A DNA stretch of 64,000 nt, from assembly GCF_010731775.1 (NCBI RefSeq), contig NZ_AP022590.1, forward strand, positions 5,890,001 through 5,954,000, in the 5' to 3' direction. Within the stretch, counting starts at the first letter, position 1, and each line of letters begins with the position of its first letter. The notes under the pieces are model-generated. The model had not been told where the DNA came from. It made no database searches and was given only the letters and a program-made list of their open reading frames with translations. This DNA is from Mycobacterium mantenii (GTDB taxonomy: Bacteria > Actinomycetota > Actinomycetes > Mycobacteriales > Mycobacteriaceae). The translations under genes were made by a program, and so were the position numbers. This document shows, in pieces, positions 8,463 through 18,139 of the stretch.

Positions 8463-9839
8463 TCAGTTATCCACAGGGCCGGCGTCGGGATTCGGTCCGT
8501 CGGGACCCTGGCCCTCTCGCTCGAGTTTGGCGATGGCCTCGTCGATACCGCTGGTGTCGCCGCCGATGACTCGGTCGATGAAGCCCGCCGGCTCGTCGAG
8601 GTCGTCGGCGTCGGGCAGCAGGTCGGGGTGTTGCCAGATGCCGTCGCGGGCGTCGACTCCGGCGGCCTCCGTCAGGCGTTCCCAGAACGCGGCGGCCTCT
8701 CGCATCTTGCGGGGCCGCAGCTCCAGCCCGACCAGCGTCGCGAAGGTCTGCTCGGCCGGGCCGCTGCTGGCCCGGCGGCGGCGCATCGTCTCGCCCAGCG
8801 CGGCCGCGCCGGGGATCCGGTCGCCCAGCGCGGCGGCCACCACAACCTGCACCCAGCCCTCGATCAGGGCGAGCAGTGTTTCGAGGCGTTCCAGGGCCTG
8901 CGTCTGCGCCGGCGTCGCCTTGGGCTCGAAAACGCCTTGCCCGAGCAGGTTTTCGATCGCCGCCGGATCCGACAGCGACGCCGGATTGAAGTCGCGCGCC
9001 AGCTCCTCTATTCCGGACATGTCGATCTGCATGCCCATCGCGTACGCCTCGACGGCGCCGAGCAACTGGCTCGACAGCCACGGCACGTGACTGAACAGCC
9101 GGTGGTGGGCGGCCTCCCGCGCGGCCAGGAACGTCAGCACCTCGCTGCGCGGCCGCTCCAGCCCGGTGGCGAACGATTCGACGGCGTCGGGCATGACCGC
9201 CGCAATTCCCTTGGGCCCCAACGGCAAACCGATGTCGGTCGACGTCAACACCTCGCGGGACAATCGGCCGAGCGCCTGTCCGAGCTGCGAGCCGAAGGCC
9301 ATGCCGCCCATTTGCGACATCATCTGCAGCAGGGGGCCGGCCATGCTCTTGGCCTCCTCGGGCAGCGACGCCGCCCACACCGTCGAAATCTGTTGGGCCA
9401 TCGGGTCACACAGCCGCTTCCACGTCCCCAGCGTGTTGTCGACCCAGTCGCCGGGGGTCCAACCCACCGCCCGGGTGGTGCCCGCGGGCAGCGCCGTGGC
9501 CCCGTCCAGCCAGGTTTCGGCCAGGCGCACCGCGTCGGCGATCGCCGAGTTGGTGGTGTCCGGAACTGGCGCCACAAAGCCGATCGAATTCGTCGCGACC
9601 CGCCGCGCCAACTCGTAATTGACCGGACCCGAGGCGGTTCCGCCGGGCCCGACGGTGCCCGCGCTGCTGAACATCTGACCCAGTTGGGTGAAGATCTGCC
9701 CCAGGTCGCCGATGCCGAATTCACCGCTCATGCCGAACGCGGCGAACGGGTCGGACGGGTTCGAGCCGGAGTCGGGATCTTTTTTCCCGGGTTTGTCGGG
9801 GTCGTCTCCGGAGGAGAAGCCGAAAGGCAGGTCAGCCAT
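8463..9839 (-). CDS. DUF2342 zincin-like protein (Rv3195 family)
   Basis: A 458-residue protein of the 'putative hydrolase / coenzyme F420 biosynthesis-associated' DUF2342 family. The expected metalloprotease helix is FLAAREAAHHRLFSHVPWL, where an Arg sits in place of the first His of HExxH; a later conserved segment is EAYAMGMQIDMSGIEEL. The start at 9839 (MADLPFGFSSGDD) matches Rv3195; the frame is open 21 bases further upstream. The N-terminus is Gly/Asp/Pro-rich and probably disordered, with no signal peptide seen. It is probably cotranscribed with the ThiF-like gene and is divergent from the PDZ protease gene. Function is unproven. Confidence 0.75.
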   Translation of the reverse strand: MADLPFGFSSGDDPDKPGKKDPDSGSNPSDPFAAFGMSGEFGIGDLGQIFTQLGQMFSSAGTVGPGGTASGPVNYELARRVATNSIGFVAPVPDTTNSAIADAVRLAETWLDGATALPAGTTRAVGWTPGDWVDNTLGTWKRLCDPMAQQISTVWAASLPEEAKSMAGPLLQMMSQMGGMAFGSQLGQALGRLSREVLTSTDIGLPLGPKGIAAVMPDAVESFATGLERPRSEVLTFLAAREAAHHRLFSHVPWLSSQLLGAVEAYAMGMQIDMSGIEELARDFNPASLSDPAAIENLLGQGVFEPKATPAQTQALERLETLLALIEGWVQVVVAAALGDRIPGAAALGETMRRRRASSGPAEQTFATLVGLELRPRKMREAAAFWERLTEAAGVDARDGIWQHPDLLPDADDLDEPAGFIDRVIGGDTSGIDEAIAKLEREGQGPDGPNPDAGPVDN

Positions 9840-9961
9840 ACCCTCAACGGTACTCACCACGGGGTCGGTCGGCGCGACCTCGGGTCAGCTTGTAGCTGAA
9901 CCCTCCTAGCCGGACGTTGCAGCTGAACACCGCGCCGCGGCCGCCGTCTAGTGTGATCGGC

Positions 9962-10984
9962 GTGAACAGGCGCATCCTGACCTTGGTGGTCGCGCTGGTG
10001 CCGATCGTGGCGTTCGGCGTGTTGCTGGCGGTGGTGACGGTGCCGTTCGTGTCGCTGGGGCCCGGTCCCACCTTCGACACGCTCGGCGAGGTCGACGGCA
10101 AGCAGGTGGTGGCGATCGAGGGCACCCAGACGCACCCGACGACCGGCCACCTCAACATGACCACGGTGTCCCAGCGCGACGATTTGACGCTGGGCGAGGC
10201 GCTGACGCTGTGGCTTTCGGACCAGGAACAGCTGGTGCCGCGCGACCTCATCTATCCGCCCGGCAAGTCGCGCGAGGACGTCGACAAGGCCAACAACGCG
10301 GACTTCAAGCAATCCGAGGACAGCGCCGCCTACGCGGCCCTGGGCTACCTCAAGTACCCGGCGGCCGTCACGGTCGCCAAAGTCCCCGAGCCGGGCCCCT
10401 CGGCGGGCAAGCTCAAGACCGGCGACGCCATCGACGCGGTCAACGGCGTCCCGGTCGCCACCGTCGACGAGTTCACCGGATTGCTGAAGAACACCAAGCC
10501 CGGCCAGGTGGTGACCATCGACTACCGCCGTAAGAACGAGCCGGCCGGGGTGGCACAGATCACGCTGGGTGCCAACAAAGACCGCGACTACGGCTTCCTG
10601 GGCGTCGCCGTGCTCGACGCGCCGTGGGCGCCGTTCACCGTGGACTTCAACCTGGCCAATGTGGGCGGACCATCGGCCGGCCTGATGTTCAGCCTGGCGG
10701 TGGTCGACAAATTGACCACCGGCGACCTGGCCAAGTCGAACTTCATCGCGGGCACCGGGACGATTACGGCCGACGGCAAGGTCGGCCAGATCGGCGGCAT
10801 CACCCACAAGATGGTCGCCGCGCACGCGGCCGGGGCCACGGTTTTTCTGGTGCCGGCGAAGAACTGTTTCGAGGCCAGCTCGGACAATCCGTCCGGGCTG
10901 CGATTGGTCAAGGTCGAGACGCTCGGCCAGGCAGTGGATGCGCTGCACGCGATCGGCTCGGGTGGGCAGCCGCCAAGCTGCTAG
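9962..10984 (+). CDS. membrane-anchored PDZ/Lon-like serine protease
   Basis: A 340-residue orthologue of Rv3194c. One N-terminal membrane helix (about residues 4-30) is followed by a PDZ-containing region (about 135-200) and a Lon-type proteolytic domain. The Ser-Lys dyad is visible as S238 in VGGPSAGLMF and K283 in GGITHK, 45 residues apart as in Lon proteases. The GTG at 9962 starts MNRRILTLVVAL and matches the orthologue; an in-frame upstream extension to 9917 has no support. It probably cleaves substrates outside the membrane. The next gene is a large UPF0182 membrane protein 74 bp downstream, a pairing conserved in mycobacteria. Confidence 0.85.
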   Translation: MNRRILTLVVALVPIVAFGVLLAVVTVPFVSLGPGPTFDTLGEVDGKQVVAIEGTQTHPTTGHLNMTTVSQRDDLTLGEALTLWLSDQEQLVPRDLIYPPGKSREDVDKANNADFKQSEDSAAYAALGYLKYPAAVTVAKVPEPGPSAGKLKTGDAIDAVNGVPVATVDEFTGLLKNTKPGQVVTIDYRRKNEPAGVAQITLGANKDRDYGFLGVAVLDAPWAPFTVDFNLANVGGPSAGLMFSLAVVDKLTTGDLAKSNFIAGTGTITADGKVGQIGGITHKMVAAHAAGATVFLVPAKNCFEASSDNPSGLRLVKVETLGQAVDALHAIGSGGQPPSC

Positions 10985-11058
10985 CGAACCTCGGCGATCA
11001 CGGGTAGCGCCATGCGTAGAGTTGTCACCGTCTAGCAATCGATCAGGGAGCGTAGCCA

Positions 11059-14049
11059 GTGGGGATGCGGCCCACCGCACGGATGCCGAAGCTGACTCGG
11101 CGTAGCCGGATTCTGATCCTGATCGCACTGGGTGTGATCGCTCTGCTGCTCGCGGGTCCGCGGCTGATCGACGCCTATGTCGACTGGCTGTGGTTCGGCG
11201 AGCTGGGCTACCGCTCGGTGTTCTCCACCGTGCTGGTCACCCGGTTCGTGGTCTTTTTGATCGCCGGTCTGCTGGTGGGCGGCATCGTGTTCGCCGGGCT
11301 GGCGGTGGCCTACCGCACCCGGCCGGTGTTCGTGCCGAGCAACGACAACGACCCGGTGGCGCGCTACCGCGCCCTGGTGCTGTCCCGGTTGCGACTGGTG
11401 GGCGCCGGAGTCCCGGTGGCGATCGGCCTGCTGGCCGGCATCGTCGCGCAGAGCTATTGGGTGCGCATCCAATTGTTCCTGCACGGTGGCGACTTCGGCG
11501 TCAGGGACCCGCAGTTCGGCAAGGACCTCGGCTTCTACGCGTTCGAGCTGCCGTTCTACCGGCTGCTGCTCAGCTACCTGTTCGTCGCGGTCTTTCTGGC
11601 GTTCGTGGTCAATCTGTTGGCCCACTACATTTTTGGCGGCATCCGGCTGTCCGGTCGCACGGGCGTGCTCAGCCGTTCGGCGCGGATCCAACTGGTCACC
11701 CTGGTCGGGGTGCTGGTCCTGCTCAAGGCGATCGCCTACTGGCTGGACCGCTACGAGCTGTTGTCGCACACCCGCGGCGGCAAACCCTTCACGGGCGCCG
11801 GGTACACCGACATCAACGCGGTGCTGCCCGCGAAGCTGATTCTGATGGCGATCGCGCTGATCTGCGCGGCCGCGGTGTTCTCCGCGGTCGTGCTCAGGGA
11901 CTTGAGGATTCCGGCGATCGGGCTGGTCCTGTTGCTGTTGTCGTCGTTGATCGTGGGCGCCGGGTGGCCGTTGATCGTCGAGCAGATCAGCGTCAAACCC
12001 AATGCCGCGCAAAAGGAAAGCGAATACATCAGCCGCAGCATCGCCGCGACGCGGCAGGCCTACGGCCTGACCTCGGACCAGGTCACCTATCGCAACTACA
12101 CCGGCGACGCGCAGGCCACCGCCCAGCAGGTCGCCGACGACCGCGCGACCACCTCGAACATCCGGCTGCTCGACCCGACGATCGTCAGCCCGGCGTTCAC
12201 CCAGTTCCAGCAGGGTAAGAACTTCTACTACTTCCCCGATCAGCTCTCCATCGACCGCTACCAGGACCGCAACGGGGCGTTGCGTGACTACGTCGTGGCG
12301 GCCCGCGAACTCAACCCCGACCGGCTGATCGACAACCAGCGGGACTGGATCAACCGGCACACCGTCTACACCCACGGCAATGGCTTCATCGCGTCGCCGG
12401 CCAACACCGTGCGGGGAATCGCCAACGACCCCAACCAAAATGGCGGCTATCCCGAGTTCCTGGTCAACGTCGTCGGCGCCAACGGCGGCGTGGTGTCCGA
12501 CGGTCCGGCGCAACTCGACCAGCCGCGCGTCTACTTCGGGCCGGTCATCTCCAACACGTCGGCCGACTACGCGATCGTCGGGCGCAACGGCAACGACCGC
12601 GAGTACGACTACGAGACCAGCAACGAAACCAAGAACTACACCTACGCCGGGGTCGGCGGCGTCCCGATCGGCGACTGGCTGTCGCGCAGCGTATTTGCCG
12701 CCAAGTTCGCCGAGCGAAACTTCTTGTTCTCCAACGTGATCGGTTCGAACAGCAAGATCCTGTTCAACCGTGACCCGGCGCGGCGGGTGGAGGCGGTGGC
12801 GCCGTGGCTGACCACCGACAGCGCGGTGTACCCGGCGATCGTCAACAAGCGACTGGTGTGGATCATCGACGGCTACACCACGCTGGACAACTACCCGTAT
12901 TCCGAACTCACCTCACTGGAATCGGCGACCGCGGACTCCAACGAGGTGGCGTTCAACAAGCTGGCACCCGACAAGCGGGTCTCCTACATCCGCAACTCGG
13001 TGAAGGCGACCGTGGACGCCTACGACGGCACCGTCACGCTGTATCAGCAGGACGAACAGGACCCGGTGCTCAAGGCCTGGATGCAGGTCTTCCCGGGCAC
13101 CGTCAAACCCAAGAGCGACATCACCCCGGAGCTGGCCGAGCACCTGCGCTATCCCGAGGACCTGTTCAAGGTGCAGCGGATGCTGCTCGCGAAGTATCAC
13201 GTCAACGATCCGGTGACGTTCTTCTCCACGTCGGATTTCTGGGACGTGCCGCTGGATCCGAACCCGACGGCCAGCAGCTACCAGCCGCCGTATTACATTG
13301 TCGCGAAAAACATTGCGAAGAACGATAATACGGCGTCGTATCAGCTGACCAGCGCGATGAACAGGTTCAAGCGCGACTATCTGGCCGCCTACATCAGCGC
13401 CAGCTCCGACCCGGCGACGTACGGCAGGATCACCGTGCTGACCATCCCGGGTCAGGTCAACGGGCCCAAGCTGGCGAACAACGCGATCACCACCGATCCG
13501 GCGGTGTCTCAGGACCTCGGTGTGATCGGGCGCGACAACCAGAACCGGATCCGGTGGGGCAATCTGCTCACCCTGCCGGTGGGTCAGGGCGGCCTGCTGT
13601 ACGTCGAACCGGTGTACGCCTCCCCGGGGGCCAGCGACGCGGCGTCGTCGTACCCGCGGCTGATCCGGGTGGCGATGATGTACAACGACAAGATCGGCTA
13701 CGGCCCCACCGTGCGTGACGCCCTGACCGGGCTGTTCGGTCCGGGCGCGGGTGCGGCGGCGACGGGCATCCAGCCCACCGAAGCCGGTACTCCCGCAGCC
13801 AGTCCGCCGGCCATCACGCCGGCGCCGGCCGCCACGCCCGGATCGCCGGGATCGCCGCCACCGGTGGCCGCACCGCCGGTGCCCGACGGATCGGTGACGC
13901 TGTCCCCAGCTAAATCCGCTGCGCTGCAAGAGATTCAGGCCGCAATCGGCGCGGCCAAGGACGCGCAGAAGAAGGGCGATTTCGCCGGCTACGGCGCGGC
14001 GCTGCAGCGGTTGGACGACGCGATCACCAAATACAACAACACCAAATAG
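11059..14049 (+). CDS. UPF0182 family large membrane protein
   Basis: A 996-residue orthologue of Rv3193c. The first ~300 residues hold about seven membrane helices, then comes a long hydrophilic, probably extracytoplasmic region (about 310-890) containing [16 protein letters not shown]-type and YPYSELTS segments typical of UPF0182. The C-terminus has a Pro/Ala/Gly linker (about 900-955) and a short helical tail. The GTG at 11059 follows a CAGGGAG ribosome site. The function of UPF0182 proteins is not known. It converges on the GlxA-type regulator with a 3-bp gap. Confidence 0.88.
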   Translation: MGMRPTARMPKLTRRSRILILIALGVIALLLAGPRLIDAYVDWLWFGELGYRSVFSTVLVTRFVVFLIAGLLVGGIVFAGLAVAYRTRPVFVPSNDNDPVARYRALVLSRLRLVGAGVPVAIGLLAGIVAQSYWVRIQLFLHGGDFGVRDPQFGKDLGFYAFELPFYRLLLSYLFVAVFLAFVVNLLAHYIFGGIRLSGRTGVLSRSARIQLVTLVGVLVLLKAIAYWLDRYELLSHTRGGKPFTGAGYTDINAVLPAKLILMAIALICAAAVFSAVVLRDLRIPAIGLVLLLLSSLIVGAGWPLIVEQISVKPNAAQKESEYISRSIAATRQAYGLTSDQVTYRNYTGDAQATAQQVADDRATTSNIRLLDPTIVSPAFTQFQQGKNFYYFPDQLSIDRYQDRNGALRDYVVAARELNPDRLIDNQRDWINRHTVYTHGNGFIASPANTVRGIANDPNQNGGYPEFLVNVVGANGGVVSDGPAQLDQPRVYFGPVISNTSADYAIVGRNGNDREYDYETSNETKNYTYAGVGGVPIGDWLSRSVFAAKFAERNFLFSNVIGSNSKILFNRDPARRVEAVAPWLTTDSAVYPAIVNKRLVWIIDGYTTLDNYPYSELTSLESATADSNEVAFNKLAPDKRVSYIRNSVKATVDAYDGTVTLYQQDEQDPVLKAWMQVFPGTVKPKSDITPELAEHLRYPEDLFKVQRMLLAKYHVNDPVTFFSTSDFWDVPLDPNPTASSYQPPYYIVAKNIAKNDNTASYQLTSAMNRFKRDYLAAYISASSDPATYGRITVLTIPGQVNGPKLANNAITTDPAVSQDLGVIGRDNQNRIRWGNLLTLPVGQGGLLYVEPVYASPGASDAASSYPRLIRVAMMYNDKIGYGPTVRDALTGLFGPGAGAAATGIQPTEAGTPAASPPAITPAPAATPGSPGSPPPVAAPPVPDGSVTLSPAKSAALQEIQAAIGAAKDAQKKGDFAGYGAALQRLDDAITKYNNTK

Positions 14050-14052
14050 CCG

Positions 14053-15033
14053 TCAGGCGTAGGCCGTTCGGAACCTGTCCCGATAGGCCTTCGGGCTGAT
14101 GCCCAGGTGGTTGACGAATGCCCGTCGCAGCGTTTCGATGCTGCCGAAGCCGGCCATGCCCGCGGTCTCGGTGACCGACCGGCCGGCTTCCAGCGAGTTG
14201 CGGGCGAAGTCGATCCGCACCAATTCGACGTAGCGCGCCGGGGTCATGCCCAGCTCGGATTGAAACAGTCGAGTCAACTGGCGGGTGCTCAAGGATGCCA
14301 GGGCCGCAAGCTTTTTCACGCTGTAGTCGGCGCCGGGGTCGGCCGCGATCGCATCGGTGACGGGGCGCAGCGGCGACTGGGGCGGGGGATCGGTCTCGAG
14401 CAGCACCGAGAATTGTGACTGGCCACCCGCGCGTTTGAGGTAGACGACCAGCCAGCGGGCCACGTCGCGGACCAGCTCTGTCCCGTAGTCCATTTCGACC
14501 AACGCCAGCGCCAGGTCGATGCCCGACGAAATTCCGGCCGAGGTGAAGATGTCGCCGTCGCGGACGAAGATCGCGTCCGGCTCGACGGTGACATCCGGGA
14601 ACGCCCTCGCCAACAACCGGGTGTCGTGCCAATGCGTGGTGGCGCGCCGGCCGCGCAGCACCCCGGCCTGCGCCAGGACGAACGAGCCCGTGCAGATGGA
14701 CGCCAGGCGCCGGGTCCGTGCCGACACCGAGCGGATGGCCTCGACCAGGGCGGGGTCAACCGCCCGCCGGGGCAGGTCGTCGCTGCCGGCGACCATGACG
14801 GTATCGGCGGAATCGATCGCCGCAATGCTGTCCGTGACGCCCAGTCGGGTCCCGATCGAACTGGTCACGTCGCACCCGTCCACGGACGCGATTTTGACCT
14901 GGTAGTCGGCGCCGAACCTGTTGGCCTCGACGAAGACCTCACCCGCCCCCGCGACGTCTAACAGCGTCACCCCGTCGAAGACGACGATCACCACCACCCG
15001 CGAACGCGCTTTGGCTGCAGCCACGCAAGCCAT
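14053..15033 (-). CDS. GlxA-type AraC-family regulator (DJ-1/PfpI domain)
   Basis: A 326-residue protein. The N-terminal DJ-1/PfpI-like domain (about 10-185) has the nucleophile-elbow-like segment SICTGSFVLAQAG, and the C-terminus has two AraC helix-turn-helix units ending in FGSIETLRRAFVNHLGISP. Such proteins activate or repress nearby catabolic genes in response to small nitrogenous or aldehyde-like ligands. The ATG at 15033 is used because it starts directly before the DJ-1 strand; the frame is open to 15099. It is transcribed away from the HD/nitroreductase/cupin genes, and the shared 98-bp gap is the likely control region. Confidence 0.85.
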   Translation of the reverse strand: MACVAAAKARSRVVVIVVFDGVTLLDVAGAGEVFVEANRFGADYQVKIASVDGCDVTSSIGTRLGVTDSIAAIDSADTVMVAGSDDLPRRAVDPALVEAIRSVSARTRRLASICTGSFVLAQAGVLRGRRATTHWHDTRLLARAFPDVTVEPDAIFVRDGDIFTSAGISSGIDLALALVEMDYGTELVRDVARWLVVYLKRAGGQSQFSVLLETDPPPQSPLRPVTDAIAADPGADYSVKKLAALASLSTRQLTRLFQSELGMTPARYVELVRIDFARNSLEAGRSVTETAGMAGFGSIETLRRAFVNHLGISPKAYRDRFRTAYA

Positions 15034-15131
15034 TGTGTCGCTTTCTGTGGACAGGACGGCCCAAACGGCGCGGGTCGGATCGTCCGCGCCGCCGCACACT
15101 CATGACAACGATCAACGAAGGAGACGAAGAC

Positions 15132-15782
15132 ATGACCACCAGCTCGATCGACACCATCGCCGGCATCCACGTGCCCGACACCGCGCTGGTGCGCGAGGCG
15201 ACCGAGTTCATCCGCGACACCGAGGACGAGTTGCTTTTCAACCATTCCCGCCGGGTGTTCTTCTTCGGCGCACTGCGGGGCCTGCGCCGCGGACTGCGAC
15301 CGGATCTGGAGCTGCTCTACGTCGGCGCGATGTTTCACGATCTCGGCCTGACAAAGCGCTACCGCACCTCCCAAGATCGCTTCGAGGTCGACGGCGCCAA
15401 CGCGGCCCGGGACTTCTTGACGGCCCACGGCGTCGACGAGGCCGGCGCCGACAAGGTGTGGCTGGGCATCGCGCTGCACACCACGCCCGGCGTGCCCGAG
15501 TTCCTCGCGCCCGAAGTCGCCCTGCTGCAGGCCGGCGTGGAGGTCGACGTGCTCGGCATCGGGCGCGAGCAGTTGGCGCCCGAGGCACTGGCCGCAGTGA
15601 CCGCCGCCCACCCGCGCCCGGATTTCAAGAACCGGATCCTGGCGTCGTTCAACGACGGCATGAAGCACCGGCCGCGGACCACCGACGGCACCATGAACGC
15701 CGACGTCCTGGCGCACTTCGATGCCACGTTCGTCCGCGACGACTTCGTCGACGACATCCTGCACAACAGCTGGCCGGAGTAG
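15132..15782 (+). CDS. HD-domain hydrolase (cyanamide-hydratase-like)
   Basis: A 216-residue HD-superfamily protein. Metal ligands are suggested by FNHSRRVFFFGAL (H), MFHDLGL (HD) and IALHTTPG (H), then D in VDVLGIG. This order matches cyanamide hydratase-like HD proteins rather than nucleotide phosphohydrolases with N-terminal HD. The ATG at 15132 follows AAGGAGACGAAGAC. It is first in a run with a nitroreductase (4-bp gap) and a cupin, divergent from a GlxA-type regulator, which suggests breakdown or detoxification of a small nitrogen compound. The substrate cannot be read from the sequence. Confidence 0.75.
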   Translation: MTTSSIDTIAGIHVPDTALVREATEFIRDTEDELLFNHSRRVFFFGALRGLRRGLRPDLELLYVGAMFHDLGLTKRYRTSQDRFEVDGANAARDFLTAHGVDEAGADKVWLGIALHTTPGVPEFLAPEVALLQAGVEVDVLGIGREQLAPEALAAVTAAHPRPDFKNRILASFNDGMKHRPRTTDGTMNADVLAHFDATFVRDDFVDDILHNSWPE

Positions 15783-15786
15783 CGAA

Positions 15787-16446
15787 ATGGACGTCTACGA
15801 AGCGCTGTACACCACCAGGATGATGCGGCGGTTGCGGCCGGACCCCCTTCCGCTGGACACGCAGGTCCGCATCCTCGACGCGGCCGTTCGCGCGGCCAAC
15901 GGAGGAAACACCCAGCGCTGGCATTTCGTGGCCGTCGACGATCCGCAACTCATCCGCGAGTTCGCGCAACTGTTCCGCAAGTCCCGCGTCCTGGAATACG
16001 AGAACTTCAGGACGGGAACGATGGTGGCCCCGGCGCCGGGTGCGGACCCGGTCGCCCACGCCGCGACGATGCGCCGGATGAAGGGCTCGGGGGATTACCT
16101 CGCCGACCATTTCCAAGAGATCCCGTTGCTGCTCTTCGTCTTTGCGATGGACGACTACGGCGGTGCCAACATCTACCCGGCGATCTGGAGTGCGTTGCTC
16201 GCCGCGCGCGCCGAAGGTGTCGGCGGCGTCATGACGATGACACTTCGCCACTTCAAAGACCAGGTGAACGAAATCCTGGGCGTACCCGTCGAGGAGGGCT
16301 GGACGATGTCGGCCATGCTGGCCCTCGGCTACCCGCGGGGCAAGTGGGGCGTGGCGGCCAATCGCCGTCCCGTGCACGAGGTTTCATCGCGCAACGGCTG
16401 GGGCAAGCCGTTCGGCGTCGAGGTGCCGCAGCCGCTCTGGCCATAA
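15787..16446 (+). CDS. nitroreductase family protein
   Basis: A 219-residue FMN-dependent nitroreductase-fold protein. The N-terminal TTRMMRRLRPDPL segment supplies the Arg-rich FMN phosphate contact, NGGNTQRWHF the flavin-edge motif, and the C-terminal GYPRGKWG the usual closing loop. It probably reduces nitro groups, quinones or enones with NAD(P)H. It starts 4 bp after the HD gene stop, so the two are likely coupled. In M. tuberculosis, related proteins (Acg family) are dormancy-induced, but this one is in a different context. Confidence 0.8.
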   Translation: MDVYEALYTTRMMRRLRPDPLPLDTQVRILDAAVRAANGGNTQRWHFVAVDDPQLIREFAQLFRKSRVLEYENFRTGTMVAPAPGADPVAHAATMRRMKGSGDYLADHFQEIPLLLFVFAMDDYGGANIYPAIWSALLAARAEGVGGVMTMTLRHFKDQVNEILGVPVEEGWTMSAMLALGYPRGKWGVAANRRPVHEVSSRNGWGKPFGVEVPQPLWP

Positions 16447-16486
16447 GGCATTGCGGCGCAGGGGGGTTCCGAGGAAGGTGAGTCAC

Positions 16487-17023
16487 ATGACCGAGTTGAA
16501 CGACATCGGGGTGACCGTGGTGCAGCCGGGGGAGGGCGATTACGTCGCCCTGCCGGGCTTCGGAGCGGTCTTCAAACTGTCCGGCAAGACCAACGGCGGC
16601 GAGGTGTCCATCGTCGAGCACCCGTTCGCGGTCGGCCTGCTCACCGCGGCGCACCGGCACACCCGGGAGGACGAGCATTCGATCGTCCTGGCGGGTGAGA
16701 TCGGCTTCCGCTCCGACGACAGCGAAGTGGTCCTGGGGCCCGGCGGCTACATCACCAAGCCGCGCGGGCAGATGCATGCGATGTGGAACGCCGGCAGCGA
16801 GCCGGGCCGCATCATCGAGGTCATCACGCCGGGCGGCTTCGAGAACTATTTCCGCGAACTGGGCGAGCTGCTCGTCGAGCACGCCGACGACCCCGGCGGC
16901 ACGCCGCTGCACGAGCTGCCCGAGTTCGGTGAGCTGGCCGACAAATACGGGCTGACGTACGGGTCGCCCGCGTGGATGGACGACATCGCGCAGCGGTACG
17001 GGCTGAACCCGCCTTCCCATTGA
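16487..17023 (+). CDS. cupin-domain protein
   Basis: A 178-residue single-cupin protein. The first cupin motif is visible as AHRHTREDEHSIVLAG (two His and a Glu as metal ligands) and the second as KPRGQMHAMWNAG (His). The C-terminal third is Glu/Asp-rich. The ATG at 16487 follows GAGGAAGG. It is the third gene of the HD/nitroreductase set with a 40-bp gap. The enzymatic role is open: cupins of this kind can be dioxygenases, isomerases or metabolite binders. Confidence 0.78.
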   Translation: MTELNDIGVTVVQPGEGDYVALPGFGAVFKLSGKTNGGEVSIVEHPFAVGLLTAAHRHTREDEHSIVLAGEIGFRSDDSEVVLGPGGYITKPRGQMHAMWNAGSEPGRIIEVITPGGFENYFRELGELLVEHADDPGGTPLHELPEFGELADKYGLTYGSPAWMDDIAQRYGLNPPSH

Positions 17024-17109
17024 GGCGGGCACCGAACCGGCGCCGTTACCCCCGCTGAGCCCGCGATTTGGTCGCCGTGACGCGGATTCGGTAACCTGGC
17101 ATTCACCAA

Positions 17110-17186
17110 CGCGGGGTGGAGCAGCTCGGTAGCTCGCTGGGCTCATAACCCAGAGGTCGCAGGTTCGAATCCTGTCCCCGCTACCA
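17110..17186 (+). tRNA. initiator tRNA-fMet (CAU)
   Basis: A complete 77-nt cloverleaf with encoded CCA at 17184-17186. The anticodon loop is CTCATAA, and the anticodon stem has three consecutive G-C pairs (GGG/CCC), the mark of initiator tRNAs. Position 1 (C) is not paired with position 72 (T), the other initiator hallmark. The T loop is TTCGAAT. A strong hairpin terminator follows 3 nt downstream. Confidence 0.96.
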
Positions 17187-17189
17187 AGT

Positions 17190-17224
17190 AAGACGGCCCC
17201 CGGAGATTCTCCGGGGGCCGTCTT
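17190..17224. terminator. bidirectional hairpin terminator after tRNA-fMet
   Basis: A perfect 16-bp GC-rich stem (17190-17205 with 17209-17224) and a 3-nt loop lie between the tRNA and the convergent glutathione peroxidase gene. There is no long T-tract, as is common for mycobacterial terminators. Confidence 0.85.
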
Positions 17225-17229
17225 CATGC

Positions 17230-17718
17230 CTATCGGGGCAGCACGGCCTCGATGGCGCTGACGACCTCGGGGGCGTCGGGCTCGGTGCGCGGCCGGAACC
17301 GGTTCACCACCTCACCGCCGGGCGCGAGCAGGAACTTCTCGAAGTTCCACTGGATGTCTCCGGCCTGGCCGTCGGCGTCGGTGGCCTTGGTCAGCTCGGC
17401 GTACAGCGGGTGGCGGTCCTCGCCGTTGACGTCGGTCTTCTCCAGCAGCGGGAACGTCACGCCGTAGGTCGTCGAGCAGAACTCCTGGATCTCGTAGGCC
17501 GTGCCCGGCTCCTGACCCATGAACTGGTTGCAGGGAACGCCGACGACAGTCAGGCCGCGGTCGCCGTAATCCTTGGCCAGCTTCTCCAGCGCGGTGTATT
17601 GCGGAGTCAGCCCGCATTTGGAGGCTACGTTGACGACGAGCGTTGCGCCGTCGGACAATTCGGCCAGTGTGGTCTGCCGGCCGTCGAGGGTGGTCAAGGC
17701 GATGTCGTTGAGTGTCAC
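17230..17718 (-). CDS. Cys-type glutathione peroxidase family protein
   Basis: A 162-residue peroxidase of the GPx fold. The peroxidatic Cys lies in NVASKCGLTPQY, with the catalytic partners in CNQFMGQEPG (Gln) and WNFEKF (Trp/Asn). Mycobacteria lack glutathione, so the enzyme is probably thioredoxin- or mycothiol-linked; the extra Cys in VPCNQF or EFCSTT could act as resolving Cys. The GTG at 17718 gives the family length and no signal peptide. It is cytoplasmic, with a role in removing organic hydroperoxides. Confidence 0.88.
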   Translation of the reverse strand: MTLNDIALTTLDGRQTTLAELSDGATLVVNVASKCGLTPQYTALEKLAKDYGDRGLTVVGVPCNQFMGQEPGTAYEIQEFCSTTYGVTFPLLEKTDVNGEDRHPLYAELTKATDADGQAGDIQWNFEKFLLAPGGEVVNRFRPRTEPDAPEVVSAIEAVLPR

Positions 17719-17823
17719 GTCAACGACGCTAGCTCACGGTGGCCAGAAACTCGACGGTGGTTCGCGTCCCCGGCGACCGGTTATGTGGCCATTGAGTCTG
17801 TTGGCAGCTCCCAAGGGAACGCC

Positions 17824-18115
17824 ATGTACGACGGAAACCGCAGCATGACACTCAAGGAAGTCCGCAAGACGCTGGCGCGAGGGCAAGCCGCCAGACACGC
17901 CGCGCGGACCGCGCGGGAAAGAGCCGCGCGCGCACGAGCGGGCGGCGAACGACTATCAACGGGCCGCCATGCGATTCGCTATACAAGGGGTGGACGATCC
18001 CGACCTGCTCCAAGACCAGGCCGACCAACACTGGCAGGCCGCGCACGACAACCGGTTACGGAGCATCGAAGACCGGGCGCAGGCCGAAAATCCAGAACAG
18101 TCGTCGTCGGGCTGA
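17824..18115 (+). pseudogene. small helical protein gene with a frameshift
   Basis: Two adjacent frames together encode one plausible small, charged helical protein of about 97 residues. The first frame starts at ATG 17824 (or 17845) and gives MTLKEVRKTLARGQAARHAA... up to a GC-dinucleotide run near 17925. The following frame continues AHERAANDYQRAAMRFAIQG and ends SSSG at 18113-18115. Adding one CG dinucleotide to the run would join them without a stop. This could be a true strain-specific frameshift, slippage in the repeat, or a sequencing error. No known domain was recognised. Confidence 0.5.
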
Positions 18116-18139
18116 CGCGCAGATCGGCCGGGTCGAAGT

